Assembly (NCBI RefSeq): GCF_958979055.1
Contig: NC_084893.1
Span: 28,432,487 to 28,496,486, forward strand
From: Alnus glutinosa
Taxonomy: Eukaryota; Streptophyta; Magnoliopsida; Fagales; Betulaceae
Direction: 5' to 3'
DNA length: 64,000 nt
Shown: positions 22,104-34,999 of the stretch, in pieces
Position numbering within the stretch: position 1 is the stretch's first letter
Layout of the letters: each line of letters starts with the position of its first letter
Position numbers and translations under genes: made by a program
The notes under the pieces: generated by a model
Told to the model about the DNA's origin: nothing
The model's database searches: none
The model's input: the letters and a program-made list of their open reading frames with translations, nothing else

Positions 22104-22582
22104 TAGTTTGCAGAATGAATCTTCAATCGGGAAAAGGGAATAGTTATTAACTTTTTTTTTTGAAAAGAGTTATTATTTGGAATGAAAGAGAGTGAAATAT
22201 AGAATAGTTATTCATACTCCTTAATTTGAAGACAACGCATATATTTTAATTGGACTCGAATCAAAATTACTAGAAAATCTCAACATTATTTGTTTTATTC
22301 ATCAAATTAAAAAGAAAAAAAGAAAAAAAAGAGAGGAGAAAACGTAAAAAGTGGTAGTTACTGACCACCCACAGAATAGCTCGTACCATTTCTGAAAAAT
22401 GTAGTCCAATTTTTTTTTTAAATAGCTTTTAGAGGAATATGTATTCCTCTTCATAAAAAAATAGTTATTCAAATATGAATTAATAATTATTCTATCGAAT
22501 AGATCTCTACCAAATAAATGAATAACTATTCCATGAGAATAATTATTCCATTCCGGAGATTTATTCCGCGAACAAAACAAAA
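22104..22582. mobile_element. Degraded TIR element, hAT-like
   Basis: The right end, read in reverse, gives TTTTGTTCGCGGAATAAATC and GGAATAGTTATTCATT. The left end gives TAGTTTGCAGAATGAATC and, further in, GGAATAGTTATT. The arms are imperfect inverted repeats about 480 bp apart. No transposase. The remaining spacer from 19721 to 22820 shows only AT-rich sequence and microsatellites. Confidence 0.5.
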
Positions 22583-22820
22583 CCTTAAAATTTAAAATGT
22601 ATACTGCTAGATATAATAAAACAAAATAATATTCATCTCCATTTTACTTGAACCACCAAATCGAGAACTAAGTCAGATGAGCTAAGCAACAATTTATAAC
22701 TGAACTTGCAACGAACATTAGAATTGCAACTACAAATCTACAGGCTAAATCATAACCACGTCTTTCGGTGACACCCAAAGATATGTAGAAGATCAAAAAA
22801 AAAAAAATTCCCAAAATTTC

Positions 22821-25024
22821 TTAGTGAGCCGTGGGAAAAGCGCTCCTCTTCCGGTTCTTCAAGGATGTGCAAAATGCAGAGAAGGCCACTTTCATTTCAT
22901 CTGGAAGAGGGAGCTGAAGTTGAAGGGGAAGTGACAAAGGTGGACGTACACCATAATGCTCACTCTTCTTTCTTAAGGGAAATGGTTGTGCAAGGGCTGG
23001 CTGCTGCTTGTTAAGCCCTTCAAGGACAAATGAGAACGCCCCAAAAGTGAGGCAGCTTTGTAGAAGAGCCTGGGGAGCGCCTGCAGAATCATATAGAGTG
23101 GAAACAAGGCTCAATTACTACCTTACACATACATTAAATTGTACATAGGAATTATATAAATTTGCATACGCCAACACTGTTAGTCTATTTTATGATGAAT
23201 CTCTGACCCCAAGGGGTCGGTAACCACCCCTAGCTAACAGCAATCTATTTAACACTCACTAGCCAACCATTCATAGCTAAGAAATTCTAACTTGTAGGTA
23301 CAGCAACAAGGAAAATTTGAAATAGAGAGGTTGACAAGATGAGGACACAAAGGTGCATAAAGGACCCCCCCCCCCCCCCCCCCCCCCGGCAGGGCCAGCA
23401 ACAACAACAACACAGCCCTCTTTCAAAAGGAAAGGTACAATATAAGCAAATTAGAAAGAGGAAGTATTCAGCAACATAAATACAATGTGATTCATCCAAA
23501 AAAAAAAAAAAAACACAAATACAATGTCTATGATACTAGATGAAATACGGCCAAGTATGCTTCATAAAAATCAATTATGATTCAAGACTCTATCCAATAT
23601 AAAGCTAAGTTCATTTTTTAGAGGGGAGGATGACCTGCTTGAAACTAAATATTCAAGCTGTATTGTTAATTAATGCATACAATGGATATTGGATACCTGG
23701 AAAACTTAGAGCAAGACCAGTGCAACATCCTGCTACTCCAGCATTAATAACTGTAGATAAATAGTACATGATTAGATGAAAAATGAATGTATAACGTGAA
23801 AGTACAAGTTATTTGGTACCATACTGTCATCCTTTCCTCGGAGCCTCTTCAAAATGCAGACAACCAAACTATGTACTCCCGACAAAACTGCAAATGTCTG
23901 AGAAGGACAAGGGCAGAAAATAGAAGCCTTAGTACAAATTCAGAGTATAAGTCATAAGCAAAGTAGAAAAATATCCAACAATTCCATCAAGTTAATCAAA
24001 TTATAGTAAAATTCTGAGATTTCATACCTTAGCGGAAGATCCCGCCTCTGCAAAGGATCCTTTGAAGCCTTTCTTCTGAACCAGTCCCGCACCTGGAGCA
24101 TATATCATCTCTTTCATATAAGTTAAAACAAAAGGTTCTAAACTTCTATGTGACATATTTAGAGAATAAAAAATGTCTTATTACACACGAAACTGATCAA
24201 CAACTAAGCCTTGATCATAGCAAAAGACCACAAACCAATAAGGCTATCTGCCTTCACCATAACCACCCCCTCTTCCAACATCTTGTTAATGTAGCCCAGA
24301 ACCCAATACTAGAAAGAAGAATCCCATATTTACATCCGCATCAGGAACTTAACCGCAACTATAACTACTCCCCTTCACAATCTGGCCCGTTTCTCTCCCC
24401 CACAGCATCTGCAACCTAAGTTTGCATAGAATTACATGTGCCCATTGACCCTTCTCAGAGTGTGAACTTGTGACATAATTCACACAATTGCCAAATTACG
24501 TATCATCATTCTTCAAGTTAACCTAAAGAAACTAAAACTATAATAGCTAAAAAAAAATTAACAGCTCAGATATGTCTCTAACACACTCAAAAGTCCGTCT
24601 GCAAGAACTACACCAACCCTAATATTGATCAAAAGAAATATCAAATTCCATCATAAAGGAAATCACAAACTGATGTTCAAAATTTCAATTATATCCACTT
24701 AAAGCGCATAAATTTAAGCTCTATCAGCAATGAGACCAAATTAATTCCATTTCCCAATTAATTAATCAAAAAAAAAAAACTTCCTAAACCCAAAATTCCA
24801 TACAAAAACCCCACAAGATTAGAGAGAGAGAGAGAGACAGACAGACCGTATCCGAAAATGGAGCCCATAAAGGCTCCACCGATGGAATCGCTGGCGAACC
24901 TAACGAGGCAGACAGAGGCAGTGTTAGGGGCTGGTACCAATGCGTCTGAAGCATCAGGATTAGGGTTTGGATTGGTCTCCACCTCCGTATCGGAATCATT
25001 CTTCGAAGAATCCATCGTTGCCAT
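22821..25024 (-). CDS. Tim17/Tim22/Tim23 (PRAT) family protein
   Basis: Five coding exons on the minus strand: 25024-24847, 24092-24028, 23897-23825, 23750-23697 and 23080-22821, 209 residues, with phases all agreeing. The start is the ATG at 25024 ([10 protein letters not shown]). An acidic N terminus of about 45 residues precedes the four-helix PRAT domain: [38 protein letters not shown] and [20 protein letters not shown], then [20 protein letters not shown]. The Gly-rich small-residue faces are typical of the family, which forms import channels in mitochondrial and plastid membranes. It most resembles the small Arabidopsis group of Tim17/22/23-like proteins (At5g55510/At4g26670 type, from memory). 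The C-terminal 60 residues are basic and probably soluble. Intron 4 holds a 23-C tract. Confidence 0.88.
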
Positions 25025-25204
25025 GGCACTCTCTCTCTCTCTCTCTCCCCCCGTGTGTGTATTGCTCTCTATCCCTGTGCAGACTGTATAATAGTATCGA
25101 ATCTGATTTGTATAGAATCTTTTAGTTTTAGATATCTTACACACGACGTCGTATGGTCAGCCTGGTGGGTGACGGACTGACTGTAAGCCCAAAGGGTTGG
25201 CAAA

Positions 25205-25440
25205 TACATATTAGGTTCGGTCGTGTGAAACACGTGCATAAGATAAGTCGGGTTTGCAAGTCACGTTAAAAATTGACGGTTTTTATCACGTTCAGGTTCA
25301 GGTTGTATTAAAATATGAGTACAAGATTACAAAGTTAACTTTAACTCAACCTATTTGATTAAACGGGTGAGACTCATCAATCATAACTCACTAATTTTAT
25401 GATGAATTTATATGAGTTTATGTGTCATCTAATGATTAAG
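25205..25440. repeat. Dispersed repeat relic (second copy of ACGGGT family)
   Basis: Contains TAGGTTCGGTCGTGTG, AAGTCGGGTTTGCAAGTCACG and TTGATTAAACGGGTGAGAC, matching the style of the copies at 6425 and 40135. It lies upstream of the PRAT-family gene. Confidence 0.45.
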
Positions 25441-25625
25441 TAAAAATGAGACAGAGTTTATTACTTAATTAATTAAGTTGTTTAGGCGATCGAGTCGTAC
25501 ATTGTCGCCTTAAGAGAATGTTTAAGTAATCAAAAGTATTATGGTGAAGCTATATATATTTTACCAGCTAAGTTGCAAGTATATTTGAGGCGCATACTTT
25601 GAACCATTTAATTTAAAAAGACTAA

Positions 25626-25843
25626 AAGCATGTTTGAGATTGCGTTAGAGAGCTTAAAAAATATTTTTTAGTTAAAAAGTTGTGTCAAATAAAAAGCTTG
25701 TCTGTTTGGTAAAAAAAATTCCAAACGCACTTATTTGACTTTTTTGCTTTAAAAATGGCTAAAACGCACTTTCGAAAAAAGTTTAAAAATGAAACTTTTT
25801 AAAAAAAGTTTTAAAAAAGCTCTATTTTCCAAACAAACTCTAG
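25626..25843. mobile_element. Small hAT-like MITE
   Basis: Begins AGCATGTTTGAGATTGCG and ends GGAAAACAAACT-like (TTCCAAACAAACTCT), with AAACGCAC and GTGCGTTT-type words in between. The layout is that of short plant TIR elements. Target duplication not seen. Confidence 0.4.
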
Positions 25844-25917
25844 AATTAGAAATCACATTTTTATCATACAATTATTTCATCTTGTTAACATGATGTGTCA
25901 ATCAGCCATTGAGTTAA

Positions 25918-26082
25918 GAGTAATTCTAGCAACCATAATTTTATCACACACATCAACTTTTAGATCGGCCATTATTAAAAAATATATATTAATTAAGCTA
26001 ATGATTTGTTGACACTGCCACATAAGTAGGGTGCCAATATGGGAATGGGATTGAGATAAAAGTGTTGTTTTTAGTATTACTC
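25918..26082. mobile_element. MITE with GAGTAAT termini
   Basis: Left end GAGTAATTCTAGCAACCATAATTTTATC and right end GATAAAAGTGTTGTTTTTAGTATTACTC are imperfect inverted repeats about 35 bp long. Partial copies of the same right end flank it on both sides (25850-25910 and 26090-26165), suggesting nested or tandem insertions of one family. Confidence 0.6.
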
Positions 26083-26175
26083 TTTTAATAAGGGCTGATT
26101 GGCACTGCCACGTCAATATACTAAGATAGTTGTGAAATAAAAGTGTGGTTTCTCGCATTACTCATTTAAAAATAA

Positions 26176-26867
26176 GGGTTAAATACCTCTAAGGTCCCTG
26201 AGTTTTGACAACTTTATTTTTTAGTCCCTGAGTTTCAATTTGCATCACAGATGATACATCAATTTTGGGAAATGACCAAATTAGTACCTCGGTTAACTTC
26301 TCCGTCCAAAAATTAACGGACCGCCACATGTCAACTTCTGAGGTTGACACGTGGCACTATATAAAAAAATTAAAAATTAATTAAAAAAAAACTAAAAAAA
26401 ACTAAAAAAACTAAAAAAAAAAAAAAAGGGGTGGCTTGGCCACCATGCCCCCCCATTTTGGCCAGGGAGGTGGCCGGTCGGTCTGGGCATGTGGTGGTTC
26501 GGCCACCCCCTGGACAGAAAAGAAAAAAAAAAAAAAATATTCGGGTTTAGGGTTTTGCCCTTGGGGGTGGCCGAACCACCCCCGTGCCCCTCCACCCCCA
26601 AGGACAAACCCTAAACCCGAATTTTTTTTTTTTAGTTTTTTCAATTTTTTTTTTAATTTTTAATTAATTTTTATTTTTTTATATAGTGCCACGTGTCAAC
26701 TTCTGAGGTTGACACGTGGCGGACCGTTAATTTTTGGACGAAGAAGTTAACCGAGGTACTAATTTGGTCATTTCCTAAAATTAATGTATCATTTGTGATG
26801 CGAATTAAAACTCAAGGACTAAAAAATAAAGTTGTCAAAACTCAGGGACTAAAAAGGTATTTAACCC
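26176..26867. mobile_element. Mutator-like (MULE) non-autonomous element, 692 bp, long TIRs
   Basis: Perfect 9-bp direct repeats TAAAAATAA at 26167-26175 and 26868-26876 flank the element. The ends are inverted repeats of roughly 200 bp starting GGGTTAAATACC; the arms share AAGTTAACCGAGGTACTAAT-type and GTTGACACGTGGC segments and differ at few positions. The 9-bp duplication with long TIRs is diagnostic of Mutator-like elements. The interior is GC-rich and itself partly palindromic (GGTGGCCGAACCACC). No transposase is present. The high similarity of the arms suggests a fairly young insertion. It lies 333 bp downstream of the kinesin stop codon. Confidence 0.9.
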
Positions 26868-27199
26868 TAAAAATAATGACTAAAATTTAAGAAATCCTAT
26901 CAAGTAGGTTGCAAACGTAATCAGCTTACTCAGGTTTAGCAATCAAGTAACTGCACTCCACATATATTGTATGAGTAAAGAATGAATAATCAATCATGAG
27001 TAGCCAAAGAAGCATCCACAATCATGAGTAAAGAATGAATATTCAATCGCATACCAAACATACAAAGCACAGAGGAAATGTTATACGACAACAAATAATC
27101 CCTGGACCCGAGTAGGGTCTGATTCAAGCCATCCATCACACAAGAATGCTCATCCACCTCCAACTCTCTCAGTAGCTGATTTGAACTTCAAAAGGAGAA

Positions 27200-30100
27200 T
27201 CAGTAGTGATCTTGATATATTGCTCCAAATTCTGCTCTCCATGCCTGATCATCATCTGAATATGGGGTTGTTGGGTTGTTGTGTGCTATGTCGGAATCCT
27301 CCTCGCGGTATAGTGGCTGCAATGCAGATCCAGGCAATCTGCTCTCTGCAAGATATTGCTTCATGGTGATCATCTCCATCTTGTGTTTTCTTTTAAGCTT
27401 GTCCGTTTGCTTCTTTAACTTTTCGTTGTCTTCTTGAACCTTTGCAAAGTTCTCCTGCATTGATGTGAAAATCATAAGCATGAGCAATGAATCAGAAACT
27501 ATCTACACTTTATCCCTTCCTTCTGTATTCATCAATAAAATTGACAATGATCGCTTATAGTAGGACGTGGTTCAGGACTAAGCGTTTAACATTGTGAAGT
27601 AAGGCTTGCGTCTTGTGTCGTGCGCATAAGACTCAAGCTAAGGGTGCCACATCAGTAATTGGAGACATGTGACAGCCCCAGCTTGCTTCCCATGTGCACT
27701 GCACAAGCAAGCCCTGACCAAGAGACAAGACCTTTATTTGAGGTAGCACCAAACAAAGGTAGCATAGAAAACACCAATGACTAGTCAGACTGTGAAGCTA
27801 ATCTAGACAGAATAGTCCTTAAAAGAAACTCGGTTAAACACAGGTAAGTTAGAAAAATATTAAGAAATATCTTTTGTATAAGCGAAAAAGGAGCTACCTC
27901 TGCAACGGATGCAGTTTGTTCAGCTTCTCTCAGCCTAACAAGGAGTTCTCCAGCTGCATGAACAGCTTCTGCAGTGTCTCTAAGTTGAGTTCTAAGACTC
28001 TTGTTCTCCTTTTTCAACAGTTCTCTCTCCCTCTCCCTCTCCACTCTCAATGCAGAAAGCTCTGCAGCAAGGGATTTGGCAAAACGAGAGCCATGACCCT
28101 TTTTTCCTGCCTTCTTCACCTCCGCTATCCCTTCCATGATTGCACGATGCTTTCCAGCCAAGTCATTATACTTCTCTTGCAGTTCAGCATAGTGTTCGAT
28201 CATTCTAGCATGCCCAAGGACTGCTCTGTGAAGTGCATCATCCAACTCTTCGGTGCACTTCTTCTCTAATGTCAACTCCATCTCGACCTTCTCTGCACGT
28301 CGGCGGTGGGATTGGAGATCAATTCTCAGTTCATCAGTTAAGGAAATCCAGTCACTCTCCATTTCTGTCCATCTCTGTCTTTCGCTCTCTAGTTCTTCCT
28401 TGCTATTATCTAGATGATCTACACCACTTTTTCGTAATTGGATTGATCGGGACAACAAAGAAGATCTGAGTTTTTCAACAGATTTGTTATGAGAAGCATC
28501 AGAATATGACTGCAACTTGTTTTTTAACCCTTCAATTTCCTTAAGAAGTGCTTCCTTCTCATTTAGATCAATATATCTGTTCCCAAACCCAGGTTCCACG
28601 ACTTCCTTTACTTCACATTTTTCCTTTATCATCTCTGGCTGATTATTCTCAATAGAATTGCACCTCACAAGCTGCACAAACCACCAGACCAGGAAGAAAG
28701 TAAGAAAGAATTTCCCAACATTTTGAAATGAAAGATTTGACAGGGGAAAATAGTTACTGACCTTGTCATCCTTCAGTAAACGGTAATCATCATTTTTGGG
28801 ATCCTTATATGACACTATTTCATTCTTTGAAGCCTCAAGACAAAATGTTTTGCTTTCTTCATCGTGCATTTCTTCCTTCTCGAGTTTGCATTGCTCTACC
28901 TGTGGCAATCTCAAATTGTCAATAACGAAACCCACATTATAAAGATCCCAAGAACTTATAGAGGTCAGAAAACTCTAATTACCAGTCGATTCAACTGCTC
29001 AATTTTGGCAGCTTGCTCCATGCAAACATTTTCAAGCTCCTCTCGCTTAATTGTTTTTATCATAGCATTCCAGGTTTCCTGAAATAGCAGAAACATAAAA
29101 CTAATTACAAAGCAGAAATGGATTAGAGTTAATTACACTTTAGTGGAAATTACGTCTTGCCATACTTTAGGCACTTCGTCCATCCGTTGGGTAGGATTCT
29201 CTGCCTCATTGACTGCTAAAACCCATGTCTTCAAGCTATCCTGGGCGTCATTGGAATCCTTCTCAGATATTATTTGTCGGCAAGATGCACATAGGAAAGA
29301 AGCGGATGGTCCATTTGAAGATGGTTTCTCTTCTGGTAGTGTCTGAATAGAAGCATTGGCCTTATCAACTTCTGAACAAGGTTTCAATGTCAAGTGCTCA
29401 AAGGAGAAGGAAACTGAAGATTTATTTGGTGCCGAGTTCCGCTGATGATGGTCAATGATCTGTAAGCCTCTGTGAAGGCTAGCAGCCAAGGTCTCAGTGG
29501 GGCCTGTAAACGTCTTGCTTGACCGCAAAGAAGATCGGATGTGCTCGCTCTGTTTAAGTGATTGTCTTAACACATCCAAGTTGAACTTGGAACTTTCAGA
29601 CACACTGGTCAGACTTGCTAAATGACTTGGCATATTCATGCTTTTCCTTTGTATATTTCCAATTTTTGGAGATTCAGACAATGGTGGGTCTTGGAGAATT
29701 GGAGACTGACAGCACGAGCTAATTGAAATGCTCCTTCTGGATGCATGATCAACAGCTGTTAAGGTGTTAAGAGCACTCACAAAATTATCTTCTAACGCAT
29801 CATTGGCCTTATCAGGAAGTTCATTCCAAGGTTTTCCCACACTGATTTCTTCAAACTCACTTTCTGAACTCATCAAGTCTGTCTCACAACTTTCCTCCAT
29901 TGAATAAAACTGGATGGAATCCCTATTAACAGATGTGTCTGTAATATTCTCCTCAGAACTATGCAACTTATCTAGATGCTGACAAAGTTCCCTTACATCA
30001 TCTTGATCAACATTTACCTCTTCATCAGAATCATTATCTGTGGGGGTTAGAATCAAAGATCGGTTAAGGCTTACTCTCAATTGATTCAAGCTTTCACGTA

Positions 30101-33100
30101 CATTTCGTCCTTGAAAATATCCATTTTGGCTTCCTGATGATGTACAGACATTAGACCTCGCTCTTATAAGTTCCTCCTGAAACCGAAAAAACAAAAATTT
30201 CTTAAACCTCAGCTTGCTGATAGCAACAGTCTCTGAAATAAGATTTCAGTTATAACTCCTGCAGGAAAACTTAATACCTTCAACTGACGAATTTGATCGC
30301 TCAAATCATTAACATCGTCCTCTCTGATTTCATTTATTACTGGCTCATTTCTAATAAATTTTACTCGCTGTCCGAATCTGAGAGTTCTCAGTGTATCACC
30401 GCTATTTCTGCAATAAAAAAGCGGAATCTTTATTTCTGGAAAAAAAAAAACCAAAATCTCAATTATTGTTTCAAGAGAATGTTAAAAATATGTTCTAAAA
30501 TTACTATGATATGAAAATAATTCAATCTCATAATGATAAGTATGTAGCATCAAACTGTTAACATTGTAAAGGTTCACATAATTGTTGATTCTATGATACA
30601 AAAAGAAAAAAAATGAGTAGTTCAAGTCATATACTTGTTTTCTGGGGAGATGGCACAAATAACTGTGAGTTTGGCATTGCCGCCAAGTGATTCTCGCAGT
30701 AAATGAGTTAAACAGGAACCTCTGTATGAAATATCTTCCGAATTTCCAGACTGAGCACCTTTTGCAAGAATATTCACTAAGTGCCTGCACCAATATAGGA
30801 AAACAGTGATTATGAACCATGGCTATGCCTATGTACTTGACATCTTGATAGCATCTGTAGTTTACTCCAAGTGACAGATAAATAGTTGACAAACTCTGGC
30901 AATTCAAACCAAGCATGTGTTCATTGTTTCATTGTACAGATGTGTCAGCATGACTAGAAAATAAGGTATTATCCAGTCATACTAACACTTTCGGCATAAA
31001 ATGTAAAAAGGGCAATAGACTAATTTGCACTGGTAGAATCACCATCTAAGCAGTAATCTGCATAAAACACTTCTAATGAAAAAGAAAAATCTCTAAGTTG
31101 AGGCTCGTGGCATCATCATACCCAAGTTGTGACAAGGACTTCTTCAAATGTTTGCCTTCCCTTACAATTTGTCTATCCCCATCATCAACTTTATTTCTAT
31201 CAAGTCCTGCAAGATCAACAAGGCTGATTCTGCTTGTTTTTGAACTATTGAAACACTTCGATGAGGTTCCCTGTGGCATCAGTTGATAAAACAACACATG
31301 TAAAATGGAACTAATAAAGGGATAATGACAGCCAGTAAGAGCAAGTCAAGGACTCTAACATGGATAACGGGTACAATGACGCATATATACATATAGTTCC
31401 ATTAAATGTTAAGACCACCTTCTGCCCTAAGGAATAGTCATTTCGTGGGCAGTTATATCACAAGCAAACGATCTCTTTTGCAGAATAAAATATTTTACCG
31501 AACTTTTTGATAGGTGAACCCAATTATCTAAATATTTTACTGAAAACTGACGGAAATATCCAACGATACCTTACACCAAGACTCGATGATGAAAGTAAAA
31601 ACAATATGGGACCTCGAGCTCTTAGAATTTAAGCTAGTGGCTCCAACTTTTCTACTTGAAAGCCCCTGCATCATACATGGACACGTTAACCAAATAAAGC
31701 ATGAAAGAAAAATCATTTTTAGCATGTAAAACAATGAATTATGCCAATATATTCACTGCAAGAAGAGACGCGGGCTTCTCAAAATGTATTGCATACCTTG
31801 ATGAGGATTTGTGTTACATCCTCGAAGCTAGTCACATATTCCTCAGTCAAATTCTCAACATACAATCCATTTTTTGCATCATCACTTATCTGGAACAGTT
31901 TTTTACCAAACCCATTATTACAATCAAATATTAGCGACACATCTAAAAATATAAAGGATAGCAAGTCTCCACCTCAAGGTTTCGCTGAGTGGGGTCTAGT
32001 AAATCCCCAATTTGTTCGTTATATATCTGTGGATAACAAATCAATTAGACAAAACATCTTACTGTAAGTGAGGGAAGAAGAGCAGATACCAGTTGTAGAT
32101 TTTCAGAAAAAGCAAATACCTCAAGGAAAGAGCAACGGCACTGATAATTTATCTGTTTCCCTTCTGAGTTCTGTTGCTCCTATACATAACAATTCAAACC
32201 AAACAGTCACGAAACAAATATTAACATTGCTTATTTTCACTTGCAATACCAAATTTAGAAGCAAAACATACTCTCTGAATCTCGGAGAATAACATTTGGA
32301 AGATGCGAGGAACAATGCCCTGGTGACTACTGCTTGAGGGATCCTCAACCATGGCGCTTGGCGGACCCCACATTGTGTAAGTCTTTCCGCTTCCAGTCTA
32401 GTGAGAATTCAGAAAAGTTACTTCTTTTTTTTTTTGTAAGTAAGAATTCAATAAAAAGCGCAGAGGGACGCAACCCTAGAAAAGTTACTATATTGCTAGT
32501 TACATTGTAAGTTAATTTACTTCATGAAAATGTCAAAAGATGAAACACATTCTATAAATTACCTGTCCATATGACAAAATTGCAGCGTTGTAACCTGCTA
32601 AAGCATTTTTCACCAAAGGGACTCCAACTAACTGGAATACATCTTCCTGGTTTGAACCAAAAAATAAAATCTTATAAATAAAAAAAAGGGTCTTACCCTT
32701 CATTTGGTTACGAAGAAAGCTAAGGAAAACAAAAGGAACAATCAAATTGTATATCTCAAATTCATGTCAGTGTAGTTTCCAAAATTTCAACTACTCAATC
32801 CAAAATTTCTCAACCCAAAGTGTTCCAATAACAAATAATCTCAGATTACGACTTTAAACTTCTCTAAATTTCCTAAATCTTGTTAGGATTCAAGCAAGGC
32901 ATTACTCGACGTTAAATGCAATATAAATATTAAATAAAAACACCAGGATCAAGTAGCACACCTGATTCGCATTGGAATCAATAACTGAATCGAAAATAAA
33001 TTTCCGTTCCCCAACAGACAATGTATCCGAAGAGATCTTCTTTACTGTCCGATCCCCCTCATTAACAGGTGTGATTCTCACTACAACCTACAATAGAAAA

Positions 33101-33644
33101 AAAATAAAAAATAAAAAAATAAATAAAATTTAACAATAATCACATTATATCACTATCATCCCCAGCACTAAAATTAAAATTCAAAAGAAAATAAAAATTT
33201 CATGACTAAAGCTCAGATCCCATACCTTTACCGGTGGCTCCGGAGGTGCCAATACTTCACACTGACTGTCCGATCCTACAATCTCATCCTGAAATTTTTT
33301 ATTTTTAGGATTATATATCTATTTCTTAATAAATACCTCTTTGTGGATACAAAATAATATGATTTCAAAAATTCTACCTTCACGGGCGGATCGGATGGCG
33401 CCGGAGCTTCTCGCAGTTTGGACGGTGACAATTTGGTGACCGAATGCGAGACCTGGAGATCGGTGGTCCCGATGTTCGGATCGGCTGGCGGAGTGTTCTC
33501 GGCGTTGTATTTGGAGAGTTTAGGGTTTGACGAGTTGGATTTGCGCTTGGAGATGGATCTGGGAAGCAGGTTCCGGATCGAAGAGGTCGATATGGTCCCC
33601 AGGAACCGACTCTCCGTGGCCTCTGTGCTCTGATTGGGCCTCAT
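27200..33644 (-). CDS. Kinesin-12 family motor protein (phragmoplast-type, KIN-12F-like)
   Basis: Seventeen coding exons on the minus strand, 1227 residues: 33644-33378, 33288-33226, 33087-32962, 32646-32563, 32397-32272, 32179-32120, 32026-31973, 31889-31797, 31665-31570, 31270-31122, 30784-30635, 30407-30278, 30176-29154, 29078-28983, 28899-28762, 28671-27898, 27454-27200. The end of exon 13 could also be 29166. An N-terminal basic tail precedes the motor (about 110-440): P-loop GQTGSGKT (179-186), switch I NSKSSRSH (304-311), switch II DLAGLD (342-347; usually DLAGSE). Coiled coils and a conserved tail ([14 protein letters not shown]) follow. Plant kinesin-12s keep microtubule plus ends aligned at the phragmoplast midline in cytokinesis. 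Tail shape and length fit Arabidopsis KIN-12F best from memory; PAKRP1 relatives are the alternative. Confidence 0.93.
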
Positions 33645-33661
33645 GCTTCACTGAGCGAGCG

Positions 33662-33667
<6 letters not shown>

Positions 33668-33696
<29 letters not shown>
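33668..33696. repeat. (GA)n microsatellite in kinesin 5'UTR
   Basis: A GA run starting 24 bp upstream of the kinesin-12 start codon, reading (TC)n on the gene's sense strand. TC-rich 5'UTR runs (Y-patch-like) are common in plant genes and vary between alleles. Confidence 0.8.
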
Positions 33697-33699
<3 letters not shown>

Positions 33700-33766
33700 T
33701 TTGGATTCAAATGTTGGTTGAGAGGGAAATGGAAGATGAGCGTTTTGGAGGAGGAGGATGTTGATA

Positions 33767-33777
33767 TGACCGTTGAG
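33767..33777 (-). promoter_or_regulatory. MSA-like element (G2/M-specific) upstream of kinesin-12
   Basis: On the gene's strand the sequence is CTCAACGGTCA, ten of eleven positions of the M-specific activator consensus YCYAACGGYYA, with an intact AACGG core. It lies 123 bp before the start codon. MSA elements bind MYB3R factors and drive expression at G2/M of cytokinesis genes, including kinesins. Confidence 0.65.
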
Positions 33778-34616
33778 AATTTGGGATTCTTTTTAATCTC
33801 TAAATTGGTTTTCAAATGTTATGAAATGATTTAAATGCCCTACCTATGGCTATCATCTTTCTCTCTCTTTTTTCTTTTCTTTTCATTTTGATTTCTTTAT
33901 TTGAGAGGTCTTCAGAAATTCAACTTCATGATAGAGTTATTAAAATTTTATTTATTAAATGATTCAATGTTAGAAAAATTACACAATATAAAAGAAAATT
34001 TCTGGAGCCCTCTCTTGCATCAAAATTGAATTTTTATGGGGTTGTTTATGGAAATTTTACTTACTCATGGTATTTTAATATTTTTGCAATCATACCTTTA
34101 AAGTTAAAAATTTACAATTTTAAGCTGAAAACATGAAAATTTTCAAGATACCCTACATCTTAATCTCGTAACACTGCCAAGTGATTTCGAGTCATGTCCA
34201 AAACAAACCCATCAAAACTAATATGATCACAGATCAACGTGGATCAAGGTATGATAAACTTCATCTGTATCAGGAGTGGCCTCGCTCCTTGATTCTTGAA
34301 CATTCAAGTTTCAAAAATTAAGATTTTTCTTTTTCTGCTATCGATAAAATTAGAATTTTCTTTTAAAAATATATTTTTTCAAATTTTAATATTTTTTTTT
34401 TAAAAAAAATGGCCCTCCCAAACGATATATTTACGTAGTTTGATACTTTGATTTAAAATCGTACTTTTTGTCTGAAAAATCGTAATACCAAACACGTCCC
34501 AAATAAAATTTAATTCTAAGCATCTTTAGGTGCTTGAAAATCAACATAATGCAAGCTTGATATTGAAAATTGACGGATGCACTTTCACAAAACAATAGCA
34601 TCACTTAATGGGTTGA

Positions 34617-34787
34617 AGAAATGCTATATGTACTTAAACTACAAATTGAGCTTTATTAAGATGATGTTGAGCTTATTCATTAGTACACATAACATTTCTT
34701 TTTATTAATTATTCTGATTATCTCCATAAGCTCAACATCAGTCAGTAAGACTCATTTTATAAAAGTTTAAGTACATGTAGCTCATTC
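34617..34787. mobile_element. MITE with ~70-bp inverted arms
   Basis: Left arm has GTACTTAAACTACAAATTGAG and GATGTTGAGCTTAT; the right arm has the complements ATAAGCTCAACATC and TTTAAGTACATGTAGC. The centre is AT-rich. A foldback MITE upstream of the kinesin gene; target duplication not resolved. Confidence 0.6.
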
Positions 34788-34887
34788 ACACAAAGGAAGA
34801 GGAGTAATAATGGCTTTGGATTGCTTCCGGTTAAAAAAATTACTGAAAATTATCTTGTAATTATTTTAGTGGGGGTATGTGAAACCC

Positions 34888-34889
<2 letters not shown>

Positions 34890-34932
<43 letters not shown>
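34890..34932. repeat. (AAT)n microsatellite
   Basis: About fourteen AAT/ATA triplets without interruption. Confidence 0.9.
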
Positions 34933-34933
<1 letters not shown>

Positions 34934-34999
34934 TACCACTTTTGATAGTTTTTGTTGGGTATAATAAAATTAGAAAAATATTCTGAAATCTCACCTGAA

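Noticed and set aside
24858-25091. Plus-strand frame antisense to the PRAT gene start
   Set aside because: Shadow of the first coding exon on the opposite strand.
26392-26663. Frames on both strands across 26.4-26.66 kb (GWFGHPQG, GGGSATP)
   Set aside because: Palindromic GC-rich interior of the Mutator-like element; same words open on both strands.
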